Below, in pieces: positions 37,160-45,774 of a DNA stretch of 64,000 bases (positions within the stretch are counted from its first letter, which is position 1; every line of letters starts with the position of its first letter). The stretch lies in contig NZ_JAAZTU010000020.1 of assembly GCF_012395185.1 (NCBI RefSeq), forward strand, positions 1-64,000, read 5' to 3'. The DNA comes from Vibrio aestuarianus. Lineage in GTDB: Bacteria; Pseudomonadota; Gammaproteobacteria; Enterobacterales; Vibrionaceae. Made by a program: the position numbers and the translations under genes. The notes beneath the pieces were generated by a model, which saw only the letters and a list, made by a program, of their open reading frames with translations, had not been told where the DNA came from and did no database searches.

Positions 37160-37266
37160 ATGAACTGATTTTTGTGTTGAAGGTGTGCATTTATACCTAT
37201 AAATTCTGCGCCTTCTCCTTGAATTAATCCTATCTAGCTTCGATAAAGAAAGCGAAGTTAATTGAG

Positions 37267-37300
37267 AATACCGTCTTTTAAGGCGGTATTTTTGTTTTTA
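37267..37300 (+). terminator. Terminator after gyrB
   Basis: AATACCGTCTT (37267-37277) and AAGGCGGTATT (37280-37290) form a stem with one wobble pair, followed by TTTTGTTTTT. A weaker imperfect hairpin precedes it at about 37180-37215. Confidence 0.85.
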
Positions 37301-37344
37301 ACTTATTGAAAAATATGAGTTTGAAAAAATTTTTAAAATTTTCT

Positions 37345-37373
37345 CTTGAAACTATTTTATTCAATCCATATAT
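37345..37373 (+). promoter_or_regulatory. Sigma32 (heat-shock) promoter of ibpA
   Basis: CTTGAAA (37345-37351) and CCATATAT (37366-37373), 14 bp apart, match the sigma32 consensus CTTGAAA-N13/14-CCCCATNT at most positions. Transcription would start near 37380, giving a 5' leader of about 230 bases to the ibpA ATG. Confidence 0.75.
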
Positions 37374-37612
37374 CTAGTTGTGAAGAGGGTCGCTGTCTTG
37401 CTCAATAGAGAAGAAACAGACCTCTGGAATCGCTAGAACAACATCGCTCATAAGAGGATGTATCGTTTAGCACACTAATTTGAACCTAGATTCTAAACCA
37501 TGTCTCTGCGCAATATCGCCAGTGGAATGGCTGAGAATCCCTTAGCTGCCGCAGAGCTTTGCTTTGTTGGAAACTCGCAGCTAGGACTATTGCTTATGAT
37601 GAGGATAGTAAT
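37374..37612 (+). promoter_or_regulatory. ibpA 5' leader with ROSE-like RNA thermometer
   Basis: The last stem before the start codon pairs ACTAT (37586-37590) with ATAGT (37605-37609) and places TTGCT (37590-37594) opposite the ribosome site GAGGA (37601-37605). A UUGCU (or UYGCU) segment facing the Shine-Dalgarno is the hallmark of ROSE elements that control ibpA genes by melting at high temperature. Upstream bases from about 37440 form further stems. No other gene is seen in 37160-37612. Confidence 0.65.
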
Positions 37613-38050
37613 ATGAGAACTGTAGATTTCACTCCTTTATACCGCAACGCAATTGGTTTTGACCGTCTATTAAATATGATGGAAGCCAACTCAGCGAAAA
37701 ACACTTCAGCGGGTTACCCTCCGTACAATATCGAACAACAAGGTGAAAATAAGTATCGTATCACCATGGCGGTTGCTGGTTTTGCTGAAGAGCATATCGA
37801 TATTACTCAGCAAGAAAATATGTTGATTGTTCGTGGTGAGCGTAAAGCTGAAGAGAATAAAAATTACGTCTATCAAGGTATTGCTGAACGCGATTTTGAG
37901 CGTAAATTCCAATTAGCGGATTACGTTAAAGTGATTGGTGCAACGATGGAAAATGGTTTACTGCACGTTGATTTGGAACGTGAAACACCTGAAGCAATGC
38001 AGCCACGTAAAATAGCGATTAATGGTAAAAGCTTACTTGAGAATAACTAA
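37613..38050 (+). CDS. ibpA: Small heat-shock protein IbpA (Hsp20 family)
   Basis: IbpA holds unfolded proteins during heat stress for refolding by DnaK and ClpB. The 145 residues comprise a short N-terminal arm (MRTVDFTPLYRNAIGFDRLLNMME), an alpha-crystallin domain (about 35-130, YPPYNIEQ, NYVYQGIAERDFERKFQLADYV) and a C-terminal tail with the IAI-type IXI anchor (RKIAING). ATG 37613 follows GAGGA by seven bases; the longer frame upstream would run through the thermometer. It is a single-gene unit with its own sigma32 promoter and terminator. Confidence 0.95.
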   Translation: MRTVDFTPLYRNAIGFDRLLNMMEANSAKNTSAGYPPYNIEQQGENKYRITMAVAGFAEEHIDITQQENMLIVRGERKAEENKNYVYQGIAERDFERKFQLADYVKVIGATMENGLLHVDLERETPEAMQPRKIAINGKSLLENN

Positions 38051-38075
38051 GTAACCCATTAAGCATAAAGTAGTG

Positions 38076-38099
38076 AAAGAGCGCCAATTGGCGCTCTTT
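38076..38099. terminator. Bidirectional terminator between ibpA and avtA
   Basis: Bases 38076-38099 are a perfect palindrome (AAAGAGCGCCAA / TTGGCGCTCTTT) flanked by T residues on the plus strand, 26 bp after ibpA and 34 bp before the convergent avtA stop. Confidence 0.88.
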
Positions 38100-38132
38100 T
38101 TAATGGTGGCTACATCTATTTCTGCTCAATCA

Positions 38133-39383
38133 CTATGATTGCTGATAAGCCAGTGCAATCTCTTGTGCGATAATTTGAATGCCTTTTTGCATCGCGGCAT
38201 CGTCTTGCACGTAGTTCATACGCAAGCATTGATGCGCGTGTTGCCAATCATCTTGTTGACCGATAAAGAAATACTCTCCCGGTACAATCAATACCCCGCG
38301 CGCTTTTAAACGTTGGTAAAGTTCCATCGTGGTAATGGGCAACTCATCAAACCAAAGCCATAAAAAGATAGCGCCTTCTGGTTTGTGAATGCGAAAACGT
38401 GGGTCGCTAATCGCTTGTTGCAGTAACTCTACGGCTCGTTGCGATTTCTGTTTGTAGAAGGGCTTAATAACCTCGCTGCTAAGCCTTAATAGATCACCAT
38501 TTTCAATCATATGGTTGGCGATAGCAGGGCCGATACTGCCTGGCGCTAGGCTAATAATGCCATTCATATTGGTTAATGCTTGGGTGATAGTCTCACTGGC
38601 AATCACAATACCGCAGCGTACACCGGGTAACCCCAATTTCGATAAACTCATACACAGAATGGTGTTGTCATTCCAAAAGGGTTCAATCTCTTCAAAAATA
38701 ATATTGGGAAAGGGAACACCGTAAGCGTTGTCGATGATCAGAGGGATATTGTTGGCGCGCGCAAGTTTATCCAGTTTATGGATCTCTTCTTCCGTTAACA
38801 CATTACCGGTTGGGTTGGTCGGGCGAGAGGCGCAAATAGCCGCGACGGAATCATCGACTGTCAGCTTTTCAAAATCGACATGGTATTTAAAGAGACCATT
38901 ATCGAGCATTTCAATTTCAGGGCGGTAAGAGACAAAAATATCTTCATCAATGCCAGCATCACCATAACCGATGTATTCCGGTGCTAGGGGGAGCAAAATT
39001 TTCTTGTGTGAGCCGTCAGGTTGTTGGCCTGCAAATAAGTTAAATAAGTAGAAAAAGCCACTTTGGCTACCATTAGTTAGGCTAATGTTTTTTTCGCTGA
39101 TCTCCCAGCCATAAGTCTCTTTCAATAATTTGGCGAGTGATTTAACGAACAGGTCTTTACCTTGCGGGCCATCGTAGTTGGCTAATGCAGCAATCAGTTC
39201 TCCACTGCTGAGCATATCGGCACTGGCTTGGTGAAAGTAATCGAGCATGGCTGGAATGGCGGCTGGGTTACCACCACCGAGCATGATGGCTCCTGGGGTG
39301 CGTAGGCCATCATTAAGATCATCCATTAATTGGGTAATACCGGAATACTGATTAAATTTTTCACCAAATTTTGAAAACTGCAT
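38133..39383 (-). CDS. avtA: Valine-pyruvate aminotransferase AvtA
   Basis: AvtA (transaminase C) interconverts valine and alanine with pyruvate. The 416-residue fold-type I PLP enzyme starts MQFSKFGEKFNQYSGITQLMDDL and has the PLP lysine in SLSKLGLPGVRCG (near 243) with NAYGVPFP before it, as in E. coli AvtA. It is transcribed alone on the minus strand. The valine branch links to the ilv operon 7 kb away. Confidence 0.95.
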   Translation of the reverse strand: MQFSKFGEKFNQYSGITQLMDDLNDGLRTPGAIMLGGGNPAAIPAMLDYFHQASADMLSSGELIAALANYDGPQGKDLFVKSLAKLLKETYGWEISEKNISLTNGSQSGFFYLFNLFAGQQPDGSHKKILLPLAPEYIGYGDAGIDEDIFVSYRPEIEMLDNGLFKYHVDFEKLTVDDSVAAICASRPTNPTGNVLTEEEIHKLDKLARANNIPLIIDNAYGVPFPNIIFEEIEPFWNDNTILCMSLSKLGLPGVRCGIVIASETITQALTNMNGIISLAPGSIGPAIANHMIENGDLLRLSSEVIKPFYKQKSQRAVELLQQAISDPRFRIHKPEGAIFLWLWFDELPITTMELYQRLKARGVLIVPGEYFFIGQQDDWQHAHQCLRMNYVQDDAAMQKGIQIIAQEIALAYQQS

Positions 39384-39530
39384 CGCTTATTGCCTAATTC
39401 ATTATTGTATTTGCTTACGTAACGGAGCATGGAACGGTCCCATGCCAATCGGATAGTCTTTGAACATACCGCAATGTTTTTGTGAGGCAAAGCACTATTT
39501 TTGTGCAGAGTGAAAATAGGAATAGCTGTG

Positions 39531-39562
39531 AAAAAAAAGCCCAACTCGATGGAGTTGGGCTT
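39531..39562 (-). terminator. Terminator of glyQS
   Basis: AAGCCCAACTC (39537-39547) and GAGTTGGGCTT (39552-39562) form an 11-bp perfect stem with loop GATG, followed on the minus strand by eight T. It lies 34 bp after the glyS stop. Confidence 0.92.
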
Positions 39563-39596
39563 CAATAGTTTAACCTGCGGTGGTTGACTCAATTCA

Positions 39597-41663
39597 TTAC
39601 TTTTGCAGTAGTGAAATATCAGCAATTTGCAGGAATAGGTTACGCAGGTTATTGAGAAGCGTTAAGCGGTTTTGCTTCAATACTTCGTCATCTGCCATCA
39701 CCATCACGTTATCGAAAAAGGCATCAACTGGCTCACGCAGTGCCGCCAGTTTACTTAATGCTTGTTGGTAATCACCAGTGGCGAAGGCGGGTTCGAGCGC
39801 CTCAGTCATCACTTCCACTTCTTCCGCTAATGCTTTTTCGGCATCTTCTTGAAGAAGAGTTAGGTTGATTTCAGTGGCTAATTGACCATCGAATTTCGCC
39901 AAAATATTACCAACACGCTTATTGGCTGCCGCTAGGGCTTCAGCCGCTTCTAATTCACGGAAGTGGGAAACCGCTTTAACACGCTTGTCGAAATCCGCCG
40001 GTTTGGTTGGATGACGAGCAAGTACCGCTTGGATGATGTCTACACTGAAACCTTCATCTTGATACCAAGCGCGGAAGCGACCGAGCATAAACTCAATCAC
40101 ATCTTGTTCAACGTTGTCGTTAGTTAGACGATCACCAAATAGCGATTTAGCTTTTGCCACTAGGTCAACTAAGTCCAAGTTATAACCGTATTCAACGATA
40201 ATGCGCAGTACACCTAAAGAAGCACGACGAAGAGCAAATGGGTCGCTGCCTTTTGGTGCTTGGCCAATACCGAAGATACCGACGATGGTGTCCAGTTTAT
40301 CCGCCATGGCAACCGCTGAGGATACGCCATTTGTTGGCAGATCATCGCCAGCAAAACGAGGCATGTATTGTTCGTTCAAAGCAATGGCGACTTCTTCTGC
40401 TTCACCATCGTGACGCGCATAGTGCATGCCCATCACACCTTGAGTATCGGTGAATTCAAATACCATTGACGTCATCAAATCGCATTTAGCGAGTAAGCCC
40501 GCACGCTTTGATTTTTCAACGTCTGCGCCGATTTGCTCTGCAATGTAGCCTGCAAGCTCAGTGATACGGTCTGTTTTGTCTTTAATCGTGCCTAATTGCT
40601 TTTGGAAAATAGCCGTCTCAAGCTGAGGCAGACGATCGGCCAGTTTGCTCTTTAGGTCCGTGTTGAAGAAAAACTCAGCATCCGCTAAGCGTGGGCGAAC
40701 CACTTTCTCGTTACCTTCGATAACATGACGAGGCTCTTTCGACTCAATGTTAGAAACGAAGATAAAGTTAGGCAGTAGATGTTTATTTTCGTCATACACT
40801 GGGAAATATTTTTGGTCACCTTTCATGGTGTAAACCAAAGCTTCTGACGGTACTTTGAGGAATTTTTCTTCAAATTTAGCGGTTAGAACCACTGGCCATT
40901 CAACCAATGACGTGACTTCTTCAACCAGATCATCTTCGAGATCCGCAGCGCCACCCACTTGTTGTGCTGCTTGTTGAGCGCCAGCAATAATGGTTGCTTT
41001 ACGTGCATCGTAATCAGCGATCACTTTACCGCGTTCTTCTAAAATCGCAGGGTATTGTGATGCATCGTCGATGGTGAATTCTGCTTCACCCATAAAACGG
41101 TGACCACGAATGGTGCGCGCAGAGGCTACGCCTAAGATCTCACCTTCGATCAGTTCATCACCCATCAAAATAGTCAGAGTTTTTACTGGGCGGATAAATT
41201 GTGTTTCTTTATCACCCCAACGCATCGGTTTTGCGATAGGCAGGTTAGCCAGTGCCTTTGCGGCTAATTCAACCACAATCGCTTTAGCTTGTTGGCCTTT
41301 CACTTCTTGTTTGAACAGCAGCCATTCGCCCTGTTCGGTTTTTAGGCGCTCTGCTTGTTCAACGGTAATACCGTTACCACGAGCCCAGCCTTGTGCTGCT
41401 TTGGTTGGATTGCCATCGGCATCAAAGGCTACTGAAATAGCAGGGCCACGTTTTTCAACGACTTTATCGGCTTGACCTTGTGCTAGGTTGGCTACTTTCA
41501 GTGCTAAACGACGAGGGGTTGCAAACCATTTAATACCTTCATGAGCTAGGTCCGCCGTTTTCAATTCTGCTTCAAAATTGGCAGCAAACGCTTCTGCCAA
41601 GGTGCGAAGTTGTTTCGGTGGTAGCTCTTCAGTACCTAATTCAATTAGAAATTCTTTTGCCAT
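39597..41663 (-). CDS. glyS: Glycyl-tRNA synthetase beta subunit
   Basis: GlyS is the beta subunit of the alpha2beta2 glycyl-tRNA synthetase and contributes tRNA binding. The 688-residue protein starts [22 protein letters not shown] 41663 with GAGGAC eight bases upstream is chosen over a start five codons earlier within the glyQ end. The C-terminal anticodon-binding region ends [24 protein letters not shown]. It lies one base after the glyQ stop. Confidence 0.97.
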   Translation of the reverse strand: MAKEFLIELGTEELPPKQLRTLAEAFAANFEAELKTADLAHEGIKWFATPRRLALKVANLAQGQADKVVEKRGPAISVAFDADGNPTKAAQGWARGNGITVEQAERLKTEQGEWLLFKQEVKGQQAKAIVVELAAKALANLPIAKPMRWGDKETQFIRPVKTLTILMGDELIEGEILGVASARTIRGHRFMGEAEFTIDDASQYPAILEERGKVIADYDARKATIIAGAQQAAQQVGGAADLEDDLVEEVTSLVEWPVVLTAKFEEKFLKVPSEALVYTMKGDQKYFPVYDENKHLLPNFIFVSNIESKEPRHVIEGNEKVVRPRLADAEFFFNTDLKSKLADRLPQLETAIFQKQLGTIKDKTDRITELAGYIAEQIGADVEKSKRAGLLAKCDLMTSMVFEFTDTQGVMGMHYARHDGEAEEVAIALNEQYMPRFAGDDLPTNGVSSAVAMADKLDTIVGIFGIGQAPKGSDPFALRRASLGVLRIIVEYGYNLDLVDLVAKAKSLFGDRLTNDNVEQDVIEFMLGRFRAWYQDEGFSVDIIQAVLARHPTKPADFDKRVKAVSHFRELEAAEALAAANKRVGNILAKFDGQLATEINLTLLQEDAEKALAEEVEVMTEALEPAFATGDYQQALSKLAALREPVDAFFDNVMVMADDEVLKQNRLTLLNNLRNLFLQIADISLLQK

Positions 41664-41664
41664 C

Positions 41665-42582
41665 TTATTTGTCCTCACCCTTTTTACACATTGGGAAGCC
41701 TAGTGCTTCACGAGATGCGTAGTACGCTTCTGCAACCGCTTTAGTTAGGTTACGGATTCGTAGGATATAACGTTGACGTTCAGTCACTGAAATCGCTTTA
41801 CGCGCATCCAATAGGTTGAAGGCGTGACCTGCTTTCAAAATGCGTTCGTAGGCAGGAAGAGGCAATGGCTTTTCTAGCTCAAGCAGATGTTTACACTCTT
41901 TTTCGCATTGATCGAAGAAGGTGAAAAGGAAATCAACATCAGCATGCTCGAAGTTGTAAGTCGACTGCTCGACTTCATTTTGGTGGTAAATGTCACCGTA
42001 GGTCACTTTACCTAATGGGCCATCTGTCCAGACTAAATCATAGACTGAATCGACACCCTGAATGTACATTGCTAGACGCTCGATACCGTAAGTGATTTCA
42101 CCAGTTACAGGTTTGCACTCAAGGCCACCAACTTGTTGGAAGTAAGTAAACTGAGTCACTTCCATACCGTTTAGCCACACTTCCCAGCCAAGACCCCATG
42201 CCCCTAGAGTTGGGTTTTCCCAGTTATCTTCCACGAAACGAATATCGTGTACTTGTGGGTCAACGCCAAGCACTTCTAAAGAACCAAGATACAACTCTTG
42301 AATGTTGTCTGGTGATGGCTTGATGATAACTTGGAATTGGTAATAGTGTTGCAGGCGGTTTGGGTTCTCACCATAGCGGCCGTCGGTCGGACGACGAGAA
42401 GGTTGAACATACGCTGTAGCAATTGGCTCTGGACCTAAAGCTCGTAGACATGTCATTGGGTGAGAAGTCCCTGCACCTACTTCCATGTCTAATGGTTGAA
42501 CAATGGTACAGCCTTGTTGGGCCCAATAATCCTGCAGCGCGAGGATCATACCCTGAAAGGTTTTGATATCGTATTTTTGCAT
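41665..42582 (-). CDS. glyQ: Glycyl-tRNA synthetase alpha subunit
   Basis: GlyQ holds the class II catalytic core of the tetrameric glycyl-tRNA synthetase and activates glycine. The 305 residues begin with the characteristic stretch [19 protein letters not shown] and contain EVGAGTSHP and GLEC-type motifs typical of the bacterial alpha subunit (303 residues in E. coli). It is the first gene of the glyQS pair. Confidence 0.97.
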   Translation of the reverse strand: MQKYDIKTFQGMILALQDYWAQQGCTIVQPLDMEVGAGTSHPMTCLRALGPEPIATAYVQPSRRPTDGRYGENPNRLQHYYQFQVIIKPSPDNIQELYLGSLEVLGVDPQVHDIRFVEDNWENPTLGAWGLGWEVWLNGMEVTQFTYFQQVGGLECKPVTGEITYGIERLAMYIQGVDSVYDLVWTDGPLGKVTYGDIYHQNEVEQSTYNFEHADVDFLFTFFDQCEKECKHLLELEKPLPLPAYERILKAGHAFNLLDARKAISVTERQRYILRIRNLTKAVAEAYYASREALGFPMCKKGEDK

Positions 42583-42690
42583 AGTCAGGTTCGCGCGATT
42601 CTTCTATCTGAATGGATGAAAATAACGAACAAGTATACCCAGATATTCGCTCAGCGAGTAGGGGTAATCTTGCTTAATTAATAGTCGAAA

Positions 42691-42745
42691 ATCTCTTTTA
42701 GTGGAATTTATGGACCTAATTGTGCCAAATTTTCTTAAAAGAGAT
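42691..42745. repeat. Long imperfect inverted repeat between glyQ and the Mn riboswitch
   Basis: ATCTCTTTTA (42691-42700) and TAAAAGAGAT (42736-42745) are perfect inverted 10-mers 35 bp apart, with inner partial pairing (GGAATTT with AAATTTTC). It lies in the shared upstream region of glyQ and mneA. Confidence 0.5.
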
Positions 42746-42789
42746 GTTTTAACCAGTGTATGACTTGAGATTTGGTGACTAGCTGCTTA

Positions 42790-42985
42790 GAATTGCGCCG
42801 TCTTTGGGGAGTAGCTTACCGGCGAGATTTCTTATCTTAATGGTTCGTCCGTCAACATAATTGGTGCCAAATCACCATGGCGTTCGAGGCTAAAGTCATT
42901 TTAGCTTAGCAAGACCTTAGACAAACATCACTAACCGGGGTGGGGTGTGGCGTTTGTCTATGGTTATTATAATTATCCCGCCCCG
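42790..42985 (+). ncRNA. yybP-ykoY family manganese riboswitch
   Basis: The conserved parts of the family are present: CTTTGGGGAGTAGC (42802-42815), CGTCAACA (42851-42858) and a closing GCAAGACC (42909-42916). GTCTT (42800-42804) pairs with AAGAC (42911-42915) to close the aptamer. Behind it TAGACAAAC (42918-42926) pairs with GTTTGTCTA (42952-42960). The gene downstream is a manganese exporter, which this riboswitch class regulates in other bacteria. The rest of the 42583-42996 gap holds only the inverted repeat above. Confidence 0.85.
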
Positions 42986-42996
42986 TTGAGCATGTC

Positions 42997-43551
42997 ATGA
43001 GCGTATTAGCTATTTCAATTACTACTGTCGCCTTAGCTGAAATTGGCGATAAAACCCAACTGCTTTCCTTGCTGTTAGCCAGTCGTTACCGTAAACCCAT
43101 TCCTATTATCGCTGCCATTTTCCTTGCCACGATTGCTAACCATGCTTTAGCGGCTTGGTTGGGTGTGGTAGTGGCTGATTACCTTTCTCCACAAGTTCTG
43201 AAGTGGGTCGTGGTGGTGAGTTTTCTCGCCATGGCTGCATGGGTGTTGATTCCCGATAAGCTGGATGAAGATGAATCGATTTCTAATCGGGGGCCGTTTA
43301 TCGCCAGTTTTATTGCTTTTTTCGTCGCAGAAATTGGTGATAAAACGCAGATCGCAACGTCAATTTTGGGCGCGCAATACGCTGATGCACTGACATTAGT
43401 CGTTTTAGGCACCACTATTGGTATGTTATTGGCGAACGTGCCGGTTGTTATTATCGGTAAACTTTCCGCTGATAAAATGCCACTCGCACTTATTCGTAAA
43501 GTGACGGCAGTGTTATTTGTTGCGTTAGCTGTGGGCGCTGCTATTTGGTAA
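42997..43551 (+). CDS. mneA: Manganese exporter MneA (UPF0016/GDT1 family)
   Basis: MneA exports Mn2+ and protects Vibrio cholerae from excess manganese. The 184-residue membrane protein is an internal duplication of three-helix units, each with the family motif E-x-G-D-K-T: AEIGDKTQL (about 12-20) and AEIGDKTQI (about 109-117). Six hydrophobic helices are visible. The start is ATG 42997; a competing ATG at 42992 is out of frame. The yybP-ykoY riboswitch upstream supports the Mn role. Confidence 0.94.
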   Translation: MSVLAISITTVALAEIGDKTQLLSLLLASRYRKPIPIIAAIFLATIANHALAAWLGVVVADYLSPQVLKWVVVVSFLAMAAWVLIPDKLDEDESISNRGPFIASFIAFFVAEIGDKTQIATSILGAQYADALTLVVLGTTIGMLLANVPVVIIGKLSADKMPLALIRKVTAVLFVALAVGAAIW

Positions 43552-43713
43552 AAGTCCTATGGCGACCGCACTTTATTATCAGTAAAACCAAGATAATTTT
43601 GGCTCAATCACACTTTGTTACTCATGTCCTATCATTGCGTGATGGTTGACATAGTCGTGTCATGATTGTCATGCTAGTGTAATGCATGACGATCCTAATA
43701 AGAGGGAAAACTT

Positions 43714-43974
43714 ATGCTGACACGTTATATGGGAATGAGTGCCAAGAGCCAAAGTTACTTGTTTACATTCGGCTTTGCATTAACGCTGTTAGGAATGGCC
43801 TTAACCGAGATGTGGTTGCCCATGGTAGCAGGAGCCATTATTTTAGCTGGCTTAACGGTTGAGTCATGGATCCGAGTTGCTCACCTAATGCCAATGCACG
43901 AGGAATTACGGGCCATGCAGAAGCAGATAAATAAGCTGCAGTCTGAGCTCCGTGAAATCGAATACAGAGAATGA
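43714..43974 (+). CDS. Small membrane protein with C-terminal coiled coil, function unknown
   Basis: The 86-residue product is not one I can assign. Two hydrophobic helices (about 14-32 and 36-53) are followed by a charged helix with heptad-like leucines (ELRAMQKQINKLQSELREIEYRE). The ATG is preceded by AAGAGGGAAAA, a good ribosome site. It forms its own unit with a strong terminator 20 bp later. The layout suggests an inner-membrane protein with a cytosolic coiled coil for partner binding. It lies between mneA and tusA without shared reading. Confidence 0.7.
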   Translation: MLTRYMGMSAKSQSYLFTFGFALTLLGMALTEMWLPMVAGAIILAGLTVESWIRVAHLMPMHEELRAMQKQINKLQSELREIEYRE

Positions 43975-43993
43975 ATTCACGTGTACTGAATAC

Positions 43994-44028
43994 AAAAAAG
44001 GCTGTCCCCCATATGGGGCAGCCTTTTT
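43994..44028. terminator. Bidirectional terminator
   Basis: AAAAAGGCTG-TCCCC (from 43995) and GGGGC-AGCCTTTTT (to 44028) form a long stem with loop CATAT, flanked by A and T runs, between the convergent unknown gene and tusA. Confidence 0.85.
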
Positions 44029-44061
44029 ATCTCGAATTTAACCGCGTAAGCTCAACACGCC

Positions 44062-44310
44062 TCAGTTTAAGCCTTTCTTAATCAAATATTGATACGGTAG
44101 TTGATCGGTTTTTTCCGCAATCAGTTGGTGATCCATAAAGCGACAAAAACTCGGAATATCTCGAGTTGTCGAAGGATCATCCGCTTTCACTAATAATATT
44201 TCGCCATCATCCATGGTTCGAATTGTCTTCCTGACCATCATTACCGGTTCTGGGCAACGTAATCCCTCTGCTTCGAGTATACGTGTGGCTAGTGCTGGAT
44301 CAAATGTCAT
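44062..44310 (-). CDS. tusA: Sulfurtransferase TusA
   Basis: TusA accepts persulfide sulfur from IscS and starts the relay used for 2-thiouridine in tRNA. The 82-residue protein has the active-site motif [10 protein letters not shown] with Cys19 and the two-layer alpha/beta fold length (81 in E. coli). ATG 44310 fits family N-termini; the 23 extra codons upstream form a hydrophobic stretch without similarity. Thiolation by this route acts on the same U34 modified by MnmE/MnmG encoded near oriC. Confidence 0.93.
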   Translation of the reverse strand: MTFDPALATRILEAEGLRCPEPVMMVRKTIRTMDDGEILLVKADDPSTTRDIPSFCRFMDHQLIAEKTDQLPYQYLIKKGLN

Positions 44311-44446
44311 GATTAAACCTAATGGATATAAGAATAAGGCGTAGATAATACTGGTGAAGAAAAAATATTCAATAACCACTTGGCAAAGTGATCTTTTTGT
44401 TTTAATTTAGTTAACAAGTTGGTAACAATTGACGCGAGGTACGAAC

Positions 44447-44632
44447 ATGTTAACAGCACTAGACAGGCTGACCATCTATTCTGTTCTTTGCTTTATTTCG
44501 TTCTGTGCTTTAGTTATGCGTACACCAGCAGAGACGTCACTAATACCACTTGCGGGTGTTGGCGCTTCTATTGTAGGAATTTGGCTTGAAATGCACCTCT
44601 GGAAAGGTGTATCTGAAGAGCAGAAACATTAA
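44447..44632 (+). CDS. Small inner-membrane protein, function unknown
   Basis: A 61-residue frame begins at ATG 44447, with GCGAGGT eight to fourteen bases upstream. It has two hydrophobic segments (about 8-24 and 36-51) joined by a short polar link with a Pro, and a charged C-terminus ending EEQKH. I recognise no family. A rho-independent terminator follows 60 bp later, so it is probably a complete monocistronic unit. The ORF could be longer by six codons if a start at 44429 is used, but that lacks a ribosome site. Confidence 0.6.
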   Translation: MLTALDRLTIYSVLCFISFCALVMRTPAETSLIPLAGVGASIVGIWLEMHLWKGVSEEQKH

Positions 44633-44691
44633 CCTATCGCATTTGCACTACACAAAATACATTCCGACACTATCCCCATTTTCTTGGGCTT

Positions 44692-44717
44692 CCCCGCTGA
44701 AAGGCGGGATTTTTTTT
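44692..44717 (+). terminator. Terminator of the 61-codon gene
   Basis: CCCGC (44693-44697) and GCGGG (44704-44708) with a 6-base loop, extended by TC/GA type pairing and followed by eight T on the plus strand. Confidence 0.8.
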
Positions 44718-44767
44718 ATCCAAGGCGTACAATTAACCCATTCATAGATAGAAAGCTGAGTATTTGT

Positions 44768-45712
44768 GTGGAATTGGAAGAAATTTATCGTCGAGATCTC
44801 AATTTATTTGTCGCGCTGCGTGTGCTGATAGAAGAGAGCAGTGTCAGCAAAGCAGCGAATCGTTTAAACCTCAGTCAATCAGCCATGAGTCGAGTACTTG
44901 GTCGATTGCGTGAGTTGTTAAATGATCCGTTATTTACTCGTCAAGGCCAGCATCTGATTCCAACAGAAAAAGCGCTCGAAATTGATCGCGCTTTAGGTGA
45001 ACCTTTAGAATCACTTCGTCAGCTCCTTTCCCCTGTTGAGTTTGATCCCAGGCTGTGTGATCAGACATTTAGCATTGCGACGACCGATTACGCAATGCAG
45101 ACCATTTTGCCGTTTGCCTTACCAAGGATTTATCAAGAAGCACCCAATGTCTCATTCGAATTTTTGCCTTTGCAGCATGATAGATTGGCTGATCAATTGA
45201 CTTATGAGGGTGCGGATTTAGCCATTTGCCGACCCACCTCTCCGGTTGCGCCTTTGAGAAGTGAGGTGCTTGGCCGTGTTGGTGTGCTCTGTCTGTTTTC
45301 TCGCCAGCATCCATTAGCCAATCAGCAGATGACGTTAAATGATTACTTAGCCTATCCACATGCGATGATTGCCATTAGTGATGGGGTTAAAGCGTTAATT
45401 GAACAAGCGTTACTTGGCCAACCTAGGCGCAAGATGGTACTGCGGGCTTATCATTTAGAAGCCGCATTAGCGATTGTCGATACCATGCCACTGATTATCA
45501 CTGTCCCAGCGGATCTCGCATACTTGGTCGCAGAACGTTATGACTTGGTGGTAAAACCTTTACCTTTCCAGTTTACTTCTTTTGAATATTCGATGATTTG
45601 GCATTCACGATGCGAGCATTCTCCAGCACAAGAGTGGTTAAGGCGGATAGTGAAACAGGAATGCAGCCGTTTGATCGCAAAACGTGTCGAAGAGATGAAA
45701 TTAGATATATAG
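44768..45712 (+). CDS. LysR-family transcriptional regulator, target unknown
   Basis: The 314-residue protein has a LysR helix-turn-helix (about 8-66, SSVSKAANRLNLSQSAMSRVLGRLRE, with LFTRQGQHLIPTEKA) and an effector domain (about 95-300). I start it at GTG 44768 (VELEEIYRRDLNLFV); the open frame reaches back to 44684 but that part runs through the terminator of the previous gene. It resembles the NodD/LeuO-like branch; effector and targets cannot be named. The convergent neighbour is acuI, so operator position gives no hint. Confidence 0.88.
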   Translation: MELEEIYRRDLNLFVALRVLIEESSVSKAANRLNLSQSAMSRVLGRLRELLNDPLFTRQGQHLIPTEKALEIDRALGEPLESLRQLLSPVEFDPRLCDQTFSIATTDYAMQTILPFALPRIYQEAPNVSFEFLPLQHDRLADQLTYEGADLAICRPTSPVAPLRSEVLGRVGVLCLFSRQHPLANQQMTLNDYLAYPHAMIAISDGVKALIEQALLGQPRRKMVLRAYHLEAALAIVDTMPLIITVPADLAYLVAERYDLVVKPLPFQFTSFEYSMIWHSRCEHSPAQEWLRRIVKQECSRLIAKRVEEMKLDI

Positions 45713-45721
45713 ATAAATTTA

Positions 45722-45745
45722 AGGCTTTGGAAATCACCAAAGCCT
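45722..45745. terminator. Hairpin between the LysR gene and acuI
   Basis: AGGCTTTGG (45722-45730) and CCAAAGCCT (45737-45745) form a perfect 9-bp stem between convergent genes. T runs are weak on both sides, so termination efficiency is uncertain. Confidence 0.6.
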
Positions 45746-45774
45746 CATGACTATATCAATGGGTTAATCACTGA

